64,000 nucleotides of DNA from Diacronema lutheri (Eukaryota > Haptophyta > Pavlovophyceae > Pavlovales > Pavlovaceae): positions 153,337 to 217,336 of the forward strand of contig JAGTXO010000058.1 in NCBI GenBank assembly GCA_019448385.1, in the 5' to 3' direction. The notes under the pieces are model-generated. The model saw only the letters and a program-made list of their open reading frames with translations. It ran no database searches and was not told the origin of the DNA. Every line of letters starts with the position of its first letter. The first letter of the stretch is position 1. Positions 48,612-63,011 of this stretch are shown in pieces. The translations under genes were made by a program, and so were the position numbers.

Positions 48612-51600
48612 ATGGACGCGAGCGCGTCGTCCACCGACCTCCACCCGCCGCCTGTCGACGCCGGCGGCGGCGGCGCCAACACGATCGAGCCCGAAGGCGC
48701 GTTGCTCGTGTCCTCGGCGCCCGCGGCGACTTCGGGTACATTGGCATCGCTCGCGGAGACGTTTCCCGCGTCCTGGTATGAGCTCGAGTCGGTGGCGCGC
48801 CTACGCGAAGGGGCGCGTGAGAAGAGCACGAGCACGGTCTGGTCTCTCACATACCGACTCACCAGGGGCTACTTTGTCGCTAACAACCTCGAGATGGGGG
48901 GCGTGGCCGTCGCGACGCACGTGTGCCGCGCGCCCCTCGTCGACAGCAGCGGCGAGCCTCGGCTGGGCGCGTTCTGCAACAAGGTGCTCGTGCTGTACCG
49001 CCAGAAGAGCGAGGGCAAGCTCGGGCCGTACATCACGACCAAGGCCATCGCGCACTGCTCAGAAAGGCACCAGGGCACGGACGTCGCCGCCGCGACGGCC
49101 GCGAGGGCAAAGACGCTCGCGTACAAACGGCAGAACGTGTTGCTCGCGGGCGGCGGGCAGGCGGGCGCGAGCCTCTCCAAGCTCGTCGGGCAGGGCAAGT
49201 TCGGGGGGATGGTGCTCAACTTGAAACAAAAGGCGCTCTGCGCGCAGGTCCGCTGGTTTGTCTACTGCAAGCAGAGGATCTCCAAGTCGATGTTTAACGA
49301 CGAGACTTTCCGCCACATGCTGCAGTACAAGGACAGGCCCGGCGAGCCGACGCCGATCCTGTCGTTCAAGATGATCGACAAGTAGGTCAAGGCGGAGTAC
49401 GACATCTTCCTGCTCTTCTTTCGGCACGCAATCGCGCTCAAGTGCGAGCAGGCCAAGGGCAACGCGTTTGCGCAGGCGCAGCACGATGGCGGTACGCTCC
49501 AAAACCGCAAGAAGGTGCAGGTGCAGGCGCTACAGTGGATGGACCCGATGAACAAGCGCAACCACGTCGTCGTCTTCGCGCTCTCGTCGCTCGCCGCCGT
49601 CAGCACCCTCGAGGAGGTCTCGCTGCCGACGACCGACCAGGAGGACGACCTCGAGGGACTCTCGCTCGACCCTCCGTCGATGCTCTTCCCGGTGGCGGCG
49701 GCGCACACGGACGCGAACGTCGCCAAGGACTACACGCTCAACCTCGAGTCGTCGACGCGCGCTAAGTTCACGGAGGTCATCGCCACCTCGATCCAGGATG
49801 GCGCCGCGGGCGGCGTCGCCGGCCACCTTCCGCTCCGCCTGTCGGAGCAAGAGATCTGCAACGTGCACTCTGCGAGCAAGATCGGCGCGGCCGCGCTCGG
49901 CTTCCTCGTGCGCTCGCGCATGAGGACGGAGATCGACCCCTTCCCGTGCGGCAAGAAGGTCTGCGCGCGCATCCTCGCCGTCGCCAAGGCGTTCTCGCAC
50001 GCCAAGGCGCGCGAGGCGCTCGCGCGCATCGCGGAAAAGCTCCCAGAGGTGAGCACCGCGCGAATGCCTTCGCGTGCGGTGCGCCCGCGTGGGTCTGCGC
50101 GCGCGCGCACGCGTTTGCGCGCACGCTTGGGCTGACCTTATCCTTACTCCCACCCCACCTCCGCGCTCTCGTCTGTCGCGGCCGCGCAGTCGCCCAAGCT
50201 CACGCTTCAAGTGCCGCTGAACGGCACGCGTATCGCGGCCAGCCACGACCTCTTCCTCTCGGTGCTCCGGATGAGCAAAGCGCTGCGCATCTACTTTGAC
50301 GCGCAGGACGGCCCCACCCGCGGCATCATGCTCACGGACGAGGAGATTGCGGACGCGCTCGTCTTCGAGGCGATCCTCTACATCGTCTCGAAGACGACCA
50401 CGCTCGCGCAGGACGAGCACCTCTTCAACGGCGCGATCCTGGTCCTCATCAAGATCATGACGCTCCGGGCGCTCCGCGCAGACCAACGTGCGTGCGCGCG
50501 CGCCCGCTCGCTCCCTCCCTGCTCCGCGCCAGCGCTCGTTCTGACGCGTCTCCAACATACCCCTCGCCGCGTGCGCAAATTGGTATGCGCAAAGTGCCGT
50601 GCATCGATCTCAACTCGCCGGTGATGAGCGCGCACCCGCAGCGCATCATGGTGCCCGTCTCGAGCATGTCGGCGTGCGCACAGGAGGCGGTGACGCGCGC
50701 CAAGCTCGCGGCCGAGCGGCGGTTTGCCGGCAACGACTCGCTCGAGCTCACGGGCGCACCGCTCAAACTCAACAAGCGCGAGCTGCTCGCGACCATCCTC
50801 GACGTGCGCACCAAGGGCTGCCGGCACGTCCCGCAGGCCCAGAGGGAGCAGGCCTTCGACCTGTGCCTCGACGAGCTCTGCACGTTCACCGAGCGGTGCG
50901 AGGACTATGACGCGGCCAAGGCCGCAGCCGCCGCGGCAGCGCGCGTCGGCGCGGTGCGCCAGCGGTCGCCGTCGTTCGCAGACGCGGCGCCCTCGCGCAG
51001 CCCGCGCCGCAGGCTGGGGGGGGTCGGGCCGAGCGAGTTTCTCTCCCCTGGGGTGGGCTCGGCGGCTGATGAGACGGACCCCTGGGCTCACCTGCAGGTG
51101 GAGGCGGCCCCGGCGCTCCCGAGCGCCGCCTGCGACTCAGCTGAGGCGGCGGCCGCGGCGCTCGTCGCGCGCAGAGCCTCGATCCGCGTCCTCGCCCGCT
51201 CGCAGCTCATCCGATGGCTCAAGCTCGAGATCGACTTCCGCGCCGAGTTCCCGGACGAGCGCTTGCCGCCGACGGACGACGAGGCCGGCGAGCCGATTCC
51301 GCTCGACATCGTGAAGGACCTGATGCGCCTCCCGATCGGCGTTTTGTACAACAAGATGATCGCGGCCGCGGGCAGCTTCGCGCTCTACGGCTACATCCCG
51401 CTGATGGCGAGCTGCTCGGCGGGCCAGATTGGAGCGCTCGGCGCGGAGAGCTTCTGCGAGCGCGTCCTCTCCGCGGCCAACCTCGTGCTCGACGAAGGCA
51501 ATACCTGCCTGAAGCCGACGACGGTTGAGATGCTTGTGCTCCTCCGCATCAACCGCGATTTCATGGACTTCATGCGCGCCACCTACCCGCATCTCAGCCA

Positions 51601-51667
51601 GCAGCCTTTCAACGTGACGGTCCCCGACCCGGCGGACGCCGACGGCAAGGCGGGCGGCGAGGCCTAG
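48612..51667 (+). pseudogene. hAT-superfamily transposase with in-frame TAG
   Basis: Exons 48612-50048, 50190-50490 and 50595-51667 join in phase (0, then 1), giving 936 codons. The C terminus is the hAT dimerisation region: FCERVLSAANLVLDEGNTCL then KPTTVEMLVLLRINRDFMDF. Upstream, DVRTKGCRHVPQAQREQAFD and ALQWMDPMNKRNHVVVFALS are hAT core blocks. The N terminus (STVWSLTYRLTRGYFVANNL, HCSERH) may be a degenerate BED-type DNA-binding region. At 49383-49385 the frame reads IDK-TAG-VKAEYDIFLLFF: a single stop inside otherwise intact coding sequence. hAT enzymes move DNA by cut and paste and leave 8-bp duplications. One stop and no other damage suggests a recently silenced or readthrough copy. 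Confidence 0.8.
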
Positions 51668-51767
51668 CCCTGCAGCCTGATTGCATAATTATTGCCGGCT
51701 GTTCGGGGTAGCAATTGCGGCGTACCTGGTCGCGTTCCGCACTCACTTTGCACAAGCTACGATTGTG

Positions 51768-54759
51768 TCAGCCGTCGAGGAAGCGCTCGCCAAAGTTGCG
51801 GTACGCGCCGCGCGCGTAGTCGGCCGGCAGGTCGAAGACGTCGGCCGCCGGCGCGTCGGGGTGGTGCTCGCCGCGCGGCCCTCGCGGGAAGACGGCCGCT
51901 TTGCCAAACGTGACGGTCGCGGTCACCGTCGGGAAGACGGCGAGCGTGAACTGCACGGGGAAGCCGGCGGGCAGCTTGCGGCTGAAGAATGCGGCGAGCG
52001 ACTCGTGCTGGCGCGACGAGACGGCGAGCGCCTGCGCGAGCGGCAGCATGTGCGGCAGTGCAAGCGGGAAATCGGACGCCATCGTGAGCGAAATGGCACC
52101 GACCGCCGTCTCCGACGCCGACGACGGCAGCCGGCGGACGAGCGCGGCGGCGTGCGCGCGCTCGACGCGCGCGCCGGGCGGCAGGCGGAAGTACTCGTCG
52201 AAGGGCATCGCGTCACGCTCGTCCGCTGCGTCGCCGTTGCTGCCGGCGGCGGCGGCGGTGGCGGCGGCGGCGGCGGCGGACGGCGCGGCGATGCCCGGTG
52301 GTGTCGAGCTCGCGCGCGCAATGCCGAGGGGGCTGGCCGAGCCCGCCGCCTGAGCGCCGGACGGCGGCGTGTGCGCACGCGCGGGCGGCAGCGAGTGGAC
52401 GCGCGGCGGCGCGGGTGGCTGGGCGGGCGGCGGCGGCTGCGGCTGCGGCTGCGGCGGCGGCGGCTGACGCAGCGGCGGCGGCTGAGGCGGCGGCGGCTCG
52501 TTGGCTGCGGGAACGACGGTGAACCGATAGCGCACAGCCCTGCCGCGCATCCAGCTGTGCTCGTTTGAAAAGGTGAGCAGCACGCGTCCACCCGCCTTGT
52601 CGACAAACGGGCCGAGCGAGCCCCGCCGCGCATGCATGTGGGCGGCCGCGCGCTCGAGCGGGCGGAGCGGCACGCGCGGCAGCGCAGCGGCCGGGGACGC
52701 GGCCGCGCCGCCGGCGGCGGGCGCGGCGGGCGCATCGGCGGGCGGCGTGGCGTCGTCGAGCGAGTCGAAGGAGTTTTGCGCCGTCCAGAAGAGTTCGACC
52801 GTCTCGCCGTCGCCCTCACGCGCGCGCGCGCCGCCGCTGCCGCCGTCGCCGTCGCCGTCGCCGTCGTCCGGCACGCGCGCCGCGAGCACGGACGTGCGCT
52901 GGGCGCGCGCGGCGGCGAGCGCGCGCTGGCCGGGCAGGTGCGCGAGCGCGTCCGGCTCAGAGTCCAACTCAGAGTCCGGCTCAAAATCGAGGCGGTAGGC
53001 GATATCGTGCCCTTCGGAGAGGAAATGGTAGCGCACGACCCACGCGCCTTGCGCCGGCACGCGCACGGCTGCGGTGTGCGTGCCGCCCGCGCTCAGCTCG
53101 ACGCGCGTCGCGAGCGCGTCGTCGAGAAGGTCCTGAAGAGGCGTTTGGGGGTTGCGGGGTGGGGATGGGAAGCGGGGTCGCGGATCTGAGCGGTGGCGGG
53201 CGGGAGCGCCGGTGCGGTCCGGTCCGGTGCGCGGCGCAATGCAGTCCGGTGCGGTCCGGTGCGGCACGGTGCGGTCCGGTGTGGTGCCCTTGCCTCGTCC
53301 TGCAGCGCGCGGCCTGCGGTGAGCGGGTCGGGCTGGGCGAGCAGGGCGCGCAACGCCTCCTTCACAGGGCGCAGCGAGGACTCGGCGGAGAGCACACGCC
53401 GCGCGACGGCGACGACCTCATCGTCCGCCTCGCCGTCGCCTGAGCCGCCGCCGTGCACGCCGTCGCCACCGCCCTTTGCCGCGGCGGCGGCCGCGTCCGC
53501 CGCGTCCGCCGGCGCGCCGTCGACCGCCGCCTGCACGTCGTCGCGCAGCGCGCACAGCCGCGAATTGCGCTTGAGGACGACACGCACCTTGGCGCCGGTC
53601 ATCTCGAAGAGCGCACAGCCGCGCCACGGGCCAACGTCGGCGCGGAGCGCGTCGCCGCGTCGGTCGAGCAGCGCGCGCGTCTCGGCGCCGAGCACGAGGG
53701 GCTGAGACGCGGCGACGTACTCGGCCTGGCGCGCTTGCAGCGTCGCGACTGCGAGGGTCGTCGCCGATGGCCGCTCGAAGCGCTCCTTAAGCGAGCCCTC
53801 CGCCTGAGGGACAGGTGAGAGGGGTTGGGGCGAGGTTAGCGGGAATGGTGGGGGTAAGGTAAAAGGGGGCACCACGCGGCTCGCGCGCGTGGGCGCAGGC
53901 GCGCGCGCGCGAGAAGGAGGAGACGCGGGCGGCGAAGGCGCGCGGACGCGGCGGCGCAGGGGCGGCGCAGGGGCGGCGCAGGAGGGGGCGCAGGAGGGGG
54001 CGCAGGAGAGGGCGATGCAGGGACGGCGCAGGGGCGACGCACCTTCTCCCCGTGGTCGAGCAGGTGGAGGGCGCAGCGCGTGGACCCGTCAGCGGAGGGC
54101 CCGCGCAGCACGGCGGAGACGGAGCCACGCTGCCACTCGAGCGACTTTGCGGCAAAGGAGCGGAGCGACGAGTCGATGCGCACGCACGCGCCGCGCTTGC
54201 GCACGCGCACGACGTCGGACGGCAGCACGCGTGAGACGAGCGGCAGCCACGATGAGAACTGCCAGTGGATCTCGAGGTCGACGTCCGGGATGGCGTCGAG
54301 CTGCGCGCACAACGCCGCGAGCTTCGCCTCGGTGCGTGCCCACGTCTCGGCGAGGAGCGCGCGCAGCGTCGCGCGGTGCGCGTCGATCCCGGCGCGGCCG
54401 GGCAGCTGCACGGCCTCCTGGAAGGCGGAGAAGCCCTCGCGGTCGCGCGCGAGCGCCGACGCGCCGGCGCCAATCAGCACGTGTACCAGGTGGACGCGCT
54501 CGAGCTTGAGCGCGAGCAGCAGCGGCGTGTTCCCCCGCGGGTCGACCGCCTCAAGGTCGGGTGGCGGCGAGGCGCTGAGCGCCGCGCGCAGCGCACGCTC
54601 GTCACCGTCCCAGACGGCCGCGTGCAGCGGCAGAGCGCGCTCGGCGGACGACGCGGCGACGAGCGCGGTCGCGCGCGCGCGCGCGGCCGCGTTGCGCTCG
54701 GCGGGCGAGAGCGAGTCGCCTGCTGCCCCGCCCGCCGCGCCACCCGGCGCCGTCGACAT
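51768..54759 (-). CDS. ANKRD13-like protein with GOLD domain inserted
   Basis: Exons 54043-54759, 53294-53803 and 51768-53132; introns of 239 bp (GT-AG) and 161 bp (GC-AG); 863 residues. Ankyrin repeats (about 35-110) read ALPLHAAVWDGDERALRAAL and GNTPLLLALKLERVHLVHVL. The GPCR-chaperone domain of ANKRD13 begins IHWQFSSWLPLVSRVLPSDV then KRGACVRIDSSL and WQRGSVSAVLRG. It ends PFDEYFRLPPG, ASDFPLALPHMLPLAQALAV and RKLPAGFPVQFTLAVFPTVT. Between these parts lies a GOLD-type beta sandwich: AWVVRYHFLSEGHDIAYRLD, ETVELFWTAQNSFDSLDD and GRVLLTFSNEHSWMRGRAVR YRFTV. ANKRD13 proteins bind ubiquitinated membrane cargo. GOLD domains occur in secretory and lipid-trafficking proteins. A membrane-traffic adaptor is inferred. 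Confidence 0.85.
53133..53293 (-). other. GC-AG intron in the ANKRD13-like gene
   Basis: The donor is GACGAG|GCAAGG, a strong GC-type site; no GT donor joins the two coding blocks in frame. The acceptor is CCTCTTCAG|GAC and the phase is 0. The intron contains repeated cggtccggtgcgg words. Confidence 0.8.
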
Positions 54760-54998
54760 TTTGGCACGCCGGAAGGACGCGATGTGTTCCGCAGGCTTTT
54801 GGACTTTTGACCTCTGACATTTCGAAAAGACTCGAAAAGACTAAAAGAGTTCCGCGTGATAATCATGGAAATTGGCTACTCGATTCCCCCGCAGCTGGTG
54901 CTGACCCCGCTGTCCTGACGTCAGCGCCGTTAGTATAATCATGGAAATATGGGTATTGGGTGAGTGGGAAAAGTCAAGTCGGCGCGGGCGGGGCCGTC
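54760..54998. promoter_or_regulatory. Divergent promoter with duplicated ataatcatggaaat
   Basis: 239 bp between the ANKRD13-like (-) and coiled-coil (+) start codons. The 14-mer ataatcatggaaat occurs at about 54858 and again at about 54936. The rest is AT-richer than the surroundings. A regulatory role is inferred from position and duplication. Confidence 0.45.
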
Positions 54999-58030
<3,032 letters not shown>

Positions 58031-58053
58031 GAGCACGCTCGGTGCGCCGCTGC

Positions 58054-58221
58054 GCTGAGCGGCAATTTTGCGGTCTGAAGGGTCGCGCCACGGCAGGACG
58101 CTGCGCCGCCGCGCTGAGCGGCATTTTTGCGGTCCGAAGGGTCGCGCCACGGCAGGACGCTGCGCCGCCGCGCTGAGCGGCAATCTTGCGGTCCGAAGGG
58201 TCGCGCCACGGCAGGACGCTC
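58054..58221 (+). repeat. 59-bp tandem repeat, three copies
   Basis: Copies start at 58054, 58113 and 58172 with gctgagcggc and carry gaagggtcgcgccacggcag. They lie directly 3' of the coiled-coil gene stop, so possibly in its 3' UTR. Confidence 0.95.
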
Positions 58222-58925
58222 GTAGCCCCGGCGGCCCACATTGCGCACGTGTCGTCGCGGCCGGCGCGCACATAGAATTGCGGGCACACGAGGCGGGCGC
58301 AGACGCTCCGCGTGCCGATTGACGCGCCGTCCGAATCCAAGGCGTGCGGATGCGCGTCTGTGGGCCGGCGTTGCGTGCTGTCGGCGCGGGTCGCCGCCGC
58401 ACGACGAGAAATACTTTCATCCTCTCCCCGACCCGCAGGGGCAATGCGCGTGCGCGCCAGCGCGCCGGCAGCGTGGCATGCCACGGCCGCGGCGAGCGCG
58501 TCCCCGCCAGTCTGCCGCTTGCTCGGCGCCCCGTCACGCGCTTCGCGCGCGCGGCCCGCTGCGTCCGCGTGCATGAGCGCACTGGCAGCGCGCGCATTAT
58601 GGCCTGGGCAAGATCGCTCCGCGCTCGCGCCGCCGTCGCGTCGCCCCATGGCGTCCGGCCCGGCCGTCCGCGCCGTTCTCGGGCAATGCCGCACCGCCGT
58701 TTTTGAAAAACGGATGCCGCCATCCATCCAGTTCTCCGAGCCGCCTCCGCGTGGGCGTCCGACCGGTGCGAGAAGCGGCTCGCGTCTCCGCGCGGGCGCG
58801 CCTCCTCGCCGGGCGCCCGCCGCACGCTCGTCTTCCCACGCCACCGCGCTGCTCCGCGCTTAACCCCCGCTTGCCCCTTCCCCCCTCTTCTCTGCTGCGC
58901 AGCCCGCCGTGCCAGCAGCGCGCGC
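58222..58925. other. Intergenic, no gene recognised
   Basis: Both strands have long open frames, but composition is Arg/Ala/Pro-rich and no family motif is seen. 58660-58740 is less GC-rich (tttttgaaaaacggatgccg). Confidence 0.4.
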
Positions 58926-61900
58926 ATGAGGCGTGCACGACCCAGCGCCTGGAACAAGTTTTGGGCCGTCGGGCGGCCACCAGTGGGGAGCGAGGGCATC
59001 GGCCCGAAAATGCCCGACATGCCGCGTGGTGAGTGCCTGCACGGCTTGCCGGCTTTGGCGCTCGGCCAGTCGGCGCGCAGTCCTCACTCGACCCCCTCGA
59101 AAACCTTGCGTGCGCACCCCGCACACCCGGCGCTGCGCGGCGCGGCGCAGGCGTGGAAAACGAGGGCAACACGCGCTTTTTGAACGCCCTCGTGCAATCG
59201 CTCGCCGCCTTGGACGTGCTCCGTGCGATGCCCCGCTCCGCTTCGCGCCGTGCCAAGAGAGTCGAGAAAGCGCTCTTTCGGGACTTTGACACGCTGCTCG
59301 AGGATACTCAGCCCGCCGCCGAGCCCGCCGTCGCGCAGCGCGGCATCCAGCCCGCCGCCCCGGCGCTGCTCGCGTGGGCGGGCGACGCGGCTGCGCTCCG
59401 GCTGGCCGATGCCGCCGCACGCGCCGGCATCGCGCAGGCAGAGGTGGACTGCATCGCGGGCGGCGACATGCTCGCCTCCACCGTCGACGCGTGCTGCGAG
59501 GTCGTGCTGCGCGTGCACGGACAGGCCGGCGAAGGGCGCGTCTGCTACGTGCCGCTTGCCGCACAGCCCGCGGTGTTCCAGGACGGCGCCGAGCGCGCCG
59601 CGCTGCTGCACCGCCTGCGCAGCGAGGCGACGACGCAGGCGGTCATCGGCATGTGGAGCCCGCCGGGCGGGCGCGGCGGTGCGGGCAGTGACGACGGCAC
59701 GCAGCCCGCCTCCGGCCATTTTACCGCATTGCGCCTTGTGCGCGTCGCGCGCACGGGCGAGCATCGTTACGATGCGGTGCTCATCGACACGCTCGCGTCG
59801 CCGAGCAGGCAGGCGCTCAAGCGTGCCAGGGCGATAACCGCCACGCTGCACGCGGCGGGCCTCGACGTCTTGCCCGTGCGCCGCGCGCGGCTGCTCGACA
59901 AGGCGGCACAGCGTGGTGCGACGTGCGGCCTCGCGATAGTGGGCGCGCTCAACGACGCGCTCGCCGCGGCAGGCTGCGCGTCCGCGCCGCGCACGTTCAG
60001 CGTGGCGGACATGTACGCTGTTGGCGAGCGCCTCCGCGTCGCGCTGACCGGCGCGACCAGCAGGCGTGCGCCGAGCGGCGCCTGCGCCGGCGCGGGCGCG
60101 GTGCGCGGCGGAGGCAGCCGCGATCGCCCCAAACCGCCGCGGCAGGCGCGTGGCGCGACGGCCGCCGCAGACGCCGCCGTCGCGCCCGGCGCGCCGCTGC
60201 TGTCGCCTGCCGCGCCGCCGCCCGCCGCCGCGCCACCGCCGCTGCCACCGCTGCCGCCACCGCCGCCGCCACCGACGCCACCGGCGGCGCTCGGCCGCCG
60301 GCAGCACGTCGGCGGTGGCGGCAGCGCGGCGAGCCGGCGGCTGGCGGACGTTGAACGGCGGCAGCGCGGCGTGCGCGCGACGCCGCCCGCCGCGCGCTTC
60401 CTCGCCACGCTGCCGCCACCGCCAAGCGCCGGCCTCGCGCGCACTGAGCGAGCAGGCGCGCGCGGAGCGCAACGCGGACGGCCGGCCGGCGCACACGCGC
60501 GCGGCCAACGCGCGCGCCTTCTACCGCGGCGTGGAGCTCGGCATGCACGCGACGCGCGCCATCGTCGACGCGCGCCACGCCGACCTCCCGCAGGCCGTGT
60601 TCGTGGCGGAGGCGCGGGCGATCGTCGCGCGCTGCGCCGGCGGCGGCGTGCTGCTCGCGCCGGACGACGTGCGCGACCTGTGCGACGCGCAGACGGACGC
60701 CGATCGCGCTGCGATCTGGGCGTCGGTGGGCGCGCACGAGGCGACGCGCATCTTTGCGCTCGTCACGCGCAACGCGAGCTTGGCGGGCGCGGCGCTGCTC
60801 GTGCTGCACGCGCCGGCGGACGCGCCGGCGCGCGCGCTTGGGCTCGTGGCGACGCGCTCGCGCGCGCCGTCGACGGGCGCGCCGCGCGACGCGCACGGGG
60901 CGCTGGTGCAGCGGTTGGACGTGCTGACGGGCGCGATCGCCGCGGCGCGAGGCGCGCCGCCGCTCGAGCTCGAGCTCGCGCTCGCGCCCGAGCCGCAGAG
61001 CACGTGCAACGCGCGTGCGGCCGCGCTGCTCTGTCTGCAGGCCGTCGCGGACGCGAGCGACCGCCCCACCGCTGAGCACGCGCTGGCCTCGCTTGATGAC
61101 GCGCGGGGCATCGACCGGCACTGCCACGCCGTCCGGCAGCAGATCGAGGCGGAGCTCGAGTGGCGGCGCGCTGACGGCGCCGACGGCGACGACGGCGCGC
61201 CCGCGCTTGCGCCTGCCGCCGTCCCGCCGGCGTGTGCGCCGGCGCACGCTGCCGGCGTGGCTGAAGTCGACCAGGCGATCGTCGCGCGGGTGCGCGACGC
61301 GCTGCGCGCGTGGGCGACGACTGGCACCGCGCCCAGCGCGGCGCTGCTCGACGACGCCTGCGCCGCGTACACGGCGCGCGCACGCACGCGCCAAGACGCG
61401 CGCACGGCGCTGGGCCCGACGCGCGCGGCCGAGCTGCTCGCCGCGGCCGCGCGCGGCGGAGCCGACGGTGCGGATGCCGCGCGCGCACTGCTCGGCGCCG
61501 CGCCGCGCCTGCTCGTCGTGCTCCTCTGCGTGCCCGTCGCCGCGCCGTCCGGCGAGCCACCGCGCCTGGTCGGGCTGCTCGTCGCCGACCGGCCGACGGA
61601 CAGCTCGCGCCCGGCCGCGCTCGTGCGCTACGACTTTGCGCCGCTCGACGAGGACGTGGCCGTCGCGGTCGGCGCCCATGCCGTCGCGCTGGCCGGTGCG
61701 ATCTGGCCGCTGCTCGCGGCCGAGGGGGAGCCGCAGCCATCGCCCGTCGTGCGCTCGCAGCCGCGCGGCGGCGACGATGGCGCGCGTGCGCTCGCAACGT
61801 TCGCGTGCCTCGACGCGCTGATGACCGCCAGCGTCGGCGCGCACGGCCTCGCGGGCGGTGCGGGCATGCTGCCCGCGCTGGTCGCGCGAGGCACCGCGGC

Positions 61901-63011
61901 CGCCCAGCGCGAGCGGCAGCTGCGCGCGGCCGCCGAGCGGCTGGGCGGCACGGTCGTTGGGTGGCCGGACACGGGCGCGAGCGCGGCGGGCGCGAGCGTT
62001 GACGAGGAGGCTGGCTCGAGCGTCCTGCACCGCTGGCGCCGGCCGGACGGGCGCATCGCCATCGCGCTCGGCTCCGAGCTGCGGCGGGCGATCGATGAGG
62101 AGGAGGCGGTCATCGTCGCAGCCGACCAAAACATGGGCAATATCACCACCTATTCCGCGCACGTCGGGCGCGCGGCCGTCTGGCGGCAGTTCACGCAGCG
62201 CGCGTGCACGCGCGCCGCGGGTTTTGCGCGCGAGACGGCTAAGGCCAGCGCGGCGCGCGTCGCCGAGGCGCTCATCGCGGCGCACTGCGTCGACGGCGTG
62301 ACGCGCGACCGGCTGCTCGTCTGCGTGGGCAAGTGGCTGCACGACCACAGGGGCGCGCAGACCGAGGGCGCGCCGCCCGCCTTCCACGTGGGGCTGCTGC
62401 GCGAGCTGCGGCGGCGCGGCGTCGCGGCCGTCTTCGTGCCCGAGCCGTACACTTCGATGCATTGCTCGACGCTGCGGCTCGCGCAGGACCCGCACCAAAT
62501 GCACGCGCTCGTCATCTGCCCGACGTGCAACGGCGGCAAGAAGCCCGTGCACCGCGACTACAACGCCGCGCGCAACATCTTCTACGACGTGCACGACATG
62601 GCGGCGCACGCGGCCGGGCGCGACACCACGTCGACGCCTGAGCGCTTCGCCCTCGTGCTCGCCTGGTGGGCGCGCGGCGAGGTGTGGGAGCTCGAGGAGC
62701 GCATGGTGCGCGGCGAAGGCGACGACTGCGACGACGAGAGCGACGGTGACGGCGACGGCGACGACTATGAGGGCGGCGACGGCGACGGCGACGTCGACGG
62801 GGACGGTGACGGTGACGGCGGCGGCGGCGACGACGGCGACGGCGGCGGTGGCGGGCATGGCGACGGCGGAGGCAGGCGCGGCGGCGGCGGCGGGCGCCGC
62901 GGCGGCGGCGGTGGCGGCGGCGGCGCTCGCGCCCGCACCCCCTCCCGCAGAGCTGCCGGCGCCGGTGCCGGCGGCGGCAGCGCGCGGGGGCCGAAGCACG
63001 GCCGGCGTTGA
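58926..63011 (+). CDS. Chimera: USP-like (Cys-to-Arg) protein fused to Fanzor nuclease half, copy 2
   Basis: Exons 58926-59028, 59151-60370 and 60456-63011 join in phase (1, then 0): 1292 residues. Splicing restores PDMPRGVENEGNTRFLNALV QSL, the Cys box of ubiquitin-specific proteases, but with Arg at the catalytic Cys. SGHFTALRLVRVARTGEHRY resembles the His box. A Pro-rich linker follows, then two further regions with weak mutual similarity (ALLVLHAPADAPARALGLVA; LVVLLCVPVAAPSGEPPRLV). At about residue 960 the sequence becomes nearly identical to Fanzor copy 1 from GSSVLHRWRRPDGRIAI on: VIVAADQNMGNITTYSAHVG, VFVPEPYTSMHCSTL, ICPTCNGGKKPVHRDYNAAR. All three RuvC acidic residues remain. About 76 residues after FARETAK are deleted relative to copy 1. 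Whether this fusion is expressed or is an in-frame insertion scar is open. Confidence 0.7.

Noticed and set aside
49383-49400. Intron donor GTAGGT at the hAT stop codon
   Set aside because: The next acceptor in frame would remove VKAEYDIFLLFFRHAIALKC, which looks coding; an in-frame stop is simpler.
59930-59975. Catalytic Cys of a Ulp1/C48 protease (Q-R-G-A-T-C-G)
   Set aside because: The H-D-Q-C order fits loosely, but the N-terminal Cys box is better explained as USP-like; evidence is insufficient to call C48.
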